Assembly: GCA_003118195.1 (NCBI GenBank)
Contig: BEXV01000721.1
Coordinates: forward strand, 130,485-149,268
Direction: 5' to 3'
DNA length: 18,784 nucleotides
From: Hemicentrotus pulcherrimus
Lineage: Eukaryota; Echinodermata; Echinoidea; Camarodonta; Strongylocentrotidae
This document shows positions 18,049 through 18,784 of this stretch, piece after piece (position 1 is the stretch's first letter; the number at the start of each line of letters is the position of its first letter). The position numbers and the translations under genes are program-made. The notes beneath the pieces were generated by a model. The model was not told the origin of the DNA. It did no database searches and worked only from the letters and a program-made list of their open reading frames with translations.

Positions 18049-18228
18049 ACAGTCAAACCTGTCTATTGAGGCCACCCAACTTGACCCAAGGGAAACAGAA
18101 AAAGTGGCCACTGTAGACAGGTTTTACAACAAACACGTGTTTCTCGAGGGAGACAAAATACATGGCCACTATGGTGGCAACTATGGTTGCCTCTAAAGGG
18201 AGGTGGCTGCCAAGACAGGTTTGACTGT
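18049..18228. mobile_element. MITE with perfect 16-bp terminal inverted repeats
   Basis: The ends are 'acagtcaaacctgtct' (18049-18064) and its exact complement 'agacaggtttgactgt' (18213-18228), giving a 180-bp element. Weaker symmetry continues into 'ggccaccc' and 'aggtggctgc'. Inside are subterminal copies of the end motifs ('gtggccactgtagacaggtt', 'ggccactatgg') and the perfect 12-base palindrome 'aaacacgtgttt' (18131-18142). There is no coding capacity. No target-site duplication was evident in the flanks (ctaac / aattg). Confidence 0.82.
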
Positions 18229-18395
18229 AATTGAAAATCTAACCAAACTAGTAGTAAGGTCTTGGTATCATATTTCATAAATCATAAATCACTTCGTAAG
18301 GCTATAATATCAAGGCTTATCCAGCATCATCCCGATCCACAGGCCCTACGGCGGCGCCACGGAGACGAGACCCGATATGGCCAAGGCCTTTGAGT

Positions 18396-18671
18396 GATTT
18401 TGAGTTCGGTGTTGAAAACCGGTGTTGGTGTTGTGAGAACACCAACACCAGCCACAACAACGAACTTGAAATCAGGCTGGTGTTGGGATTGACCTCAGTA
18501 AATATGACGTATTTCTGCTAGTCTGTGTTTAGGCTGGTGTTGAATGTCGTCTGCTGAACGAGTATAGCGGATGGTGTTGACGATTTACGTGTTATTTTCC
18601 CATTCACCAACACCAGCCCCTAGGGATTGGGAAATTCATGATTTCAAGTTCGGTGTTGGTGTTGGTGTTGC
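18396..18671. repeat. Complex foldback element of GGTGTTG / CAACACC arms
   Basis: The first hairpin pairs 'gattttgagttcggtgttg' plus 'ccggtgttggtgtt' (18396-18432) with 'aacaccaacaccagcc' plus 'acaacaacgaacttgaaatc' (18438-18473) over a very short loop. The same right arm also has an inverted partner further on, 'tgatttcaagttcggtgttg' (about 18639-18658), and 'ggctggtgttgg' near 18475 pairs with 'ccaacaccagcc' near 18606. The block could therefore fold in more than one way. No open frame was recognised. Confidence 0.75.
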
Positions 18672-18784
18672 AGTATACCGCAGGTAACTATGCGGACATC
18701 TGGCACATATCTCACGATCATGCCAAGGTAAAAATCCACTGTACAGTAAAAACAGCTGTAAATCATGGGAGCTATAGTCTAGAC

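Noticed and set aside
18063..18278. 71-codon minus-strand frame
   Set aside because: It lies across the 180-bp MITE and has no independent coding support.

Overview
This is a stretch of animal chromosome, not a prokaryotic or viral segment. It is AT-rich, its genes are split by GT-AG introns, and it carries tRNA-derived SINEs, small inverted-repeat elements, (GA)n microsatellites and scattered 'acatgtac' motifs. Together with the protein similarities this suggests a marine invertebrate deuterostome. A sea urchin or other echinoderm is my best guess, but no species-specific marker was seen. Two isolated N bases (15407, 17055) indicate a draft assembly.

Three protein-coding genes can be supported. 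(1) On the minus strand, 1185-1868, two adjacent exons encode the N-terminal edge of a type I protein arginine methyltransferase (PRMT, perhaps PRMT6-like). The methyltransferase core would lie beyond base 1, and the first exon was not found. (2) On the minus strand, 13344 down to 9177, there is a complete five-exon ABHD14A-like gene. It encodes a 308-residue membrane-anchored alpha/beta-hydrolase with the full Ser-Asp-His triad. (3) On the plus strand, 15867-16670, lies the large last exon of CCDC51 (MITOK), the pore subunit of the mitochondrial ATP-sensitive potassium channel. Its upstream exon or exons are not visible. ABHD14A and CCDC51 point away from each other across about 2.5 kb that holds a 390-base polypurine tract and two dispersed repeats. 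I see no functional coupling among the three genes beyond adjacency.

The rest is intron and intergenic DNA full of small repeats: a 525-bp long-terminal-inverted-repeat element (5686-6210), two tRNA-derived SINEs (7523-7735 plus, 15222-15397 minus), a roughly 130-bp tandem array (8474-9233), and a cluster of hairpin or MITE-like elements downstream of CCDC51 (16722-18671). The most unusual observation is that the tandem array at the 3' end of ABHD14A includes the end of the gene's own terminal coding exon as one of its units. It therefore looks like a minisatellite built from coding sequence. A second item worth checking is a compact, nearly perfect hairpin at 17815-17884 with pre-miRNA-like proportions.

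I found no evidence of a new multi-gene system. The novel content is structural.
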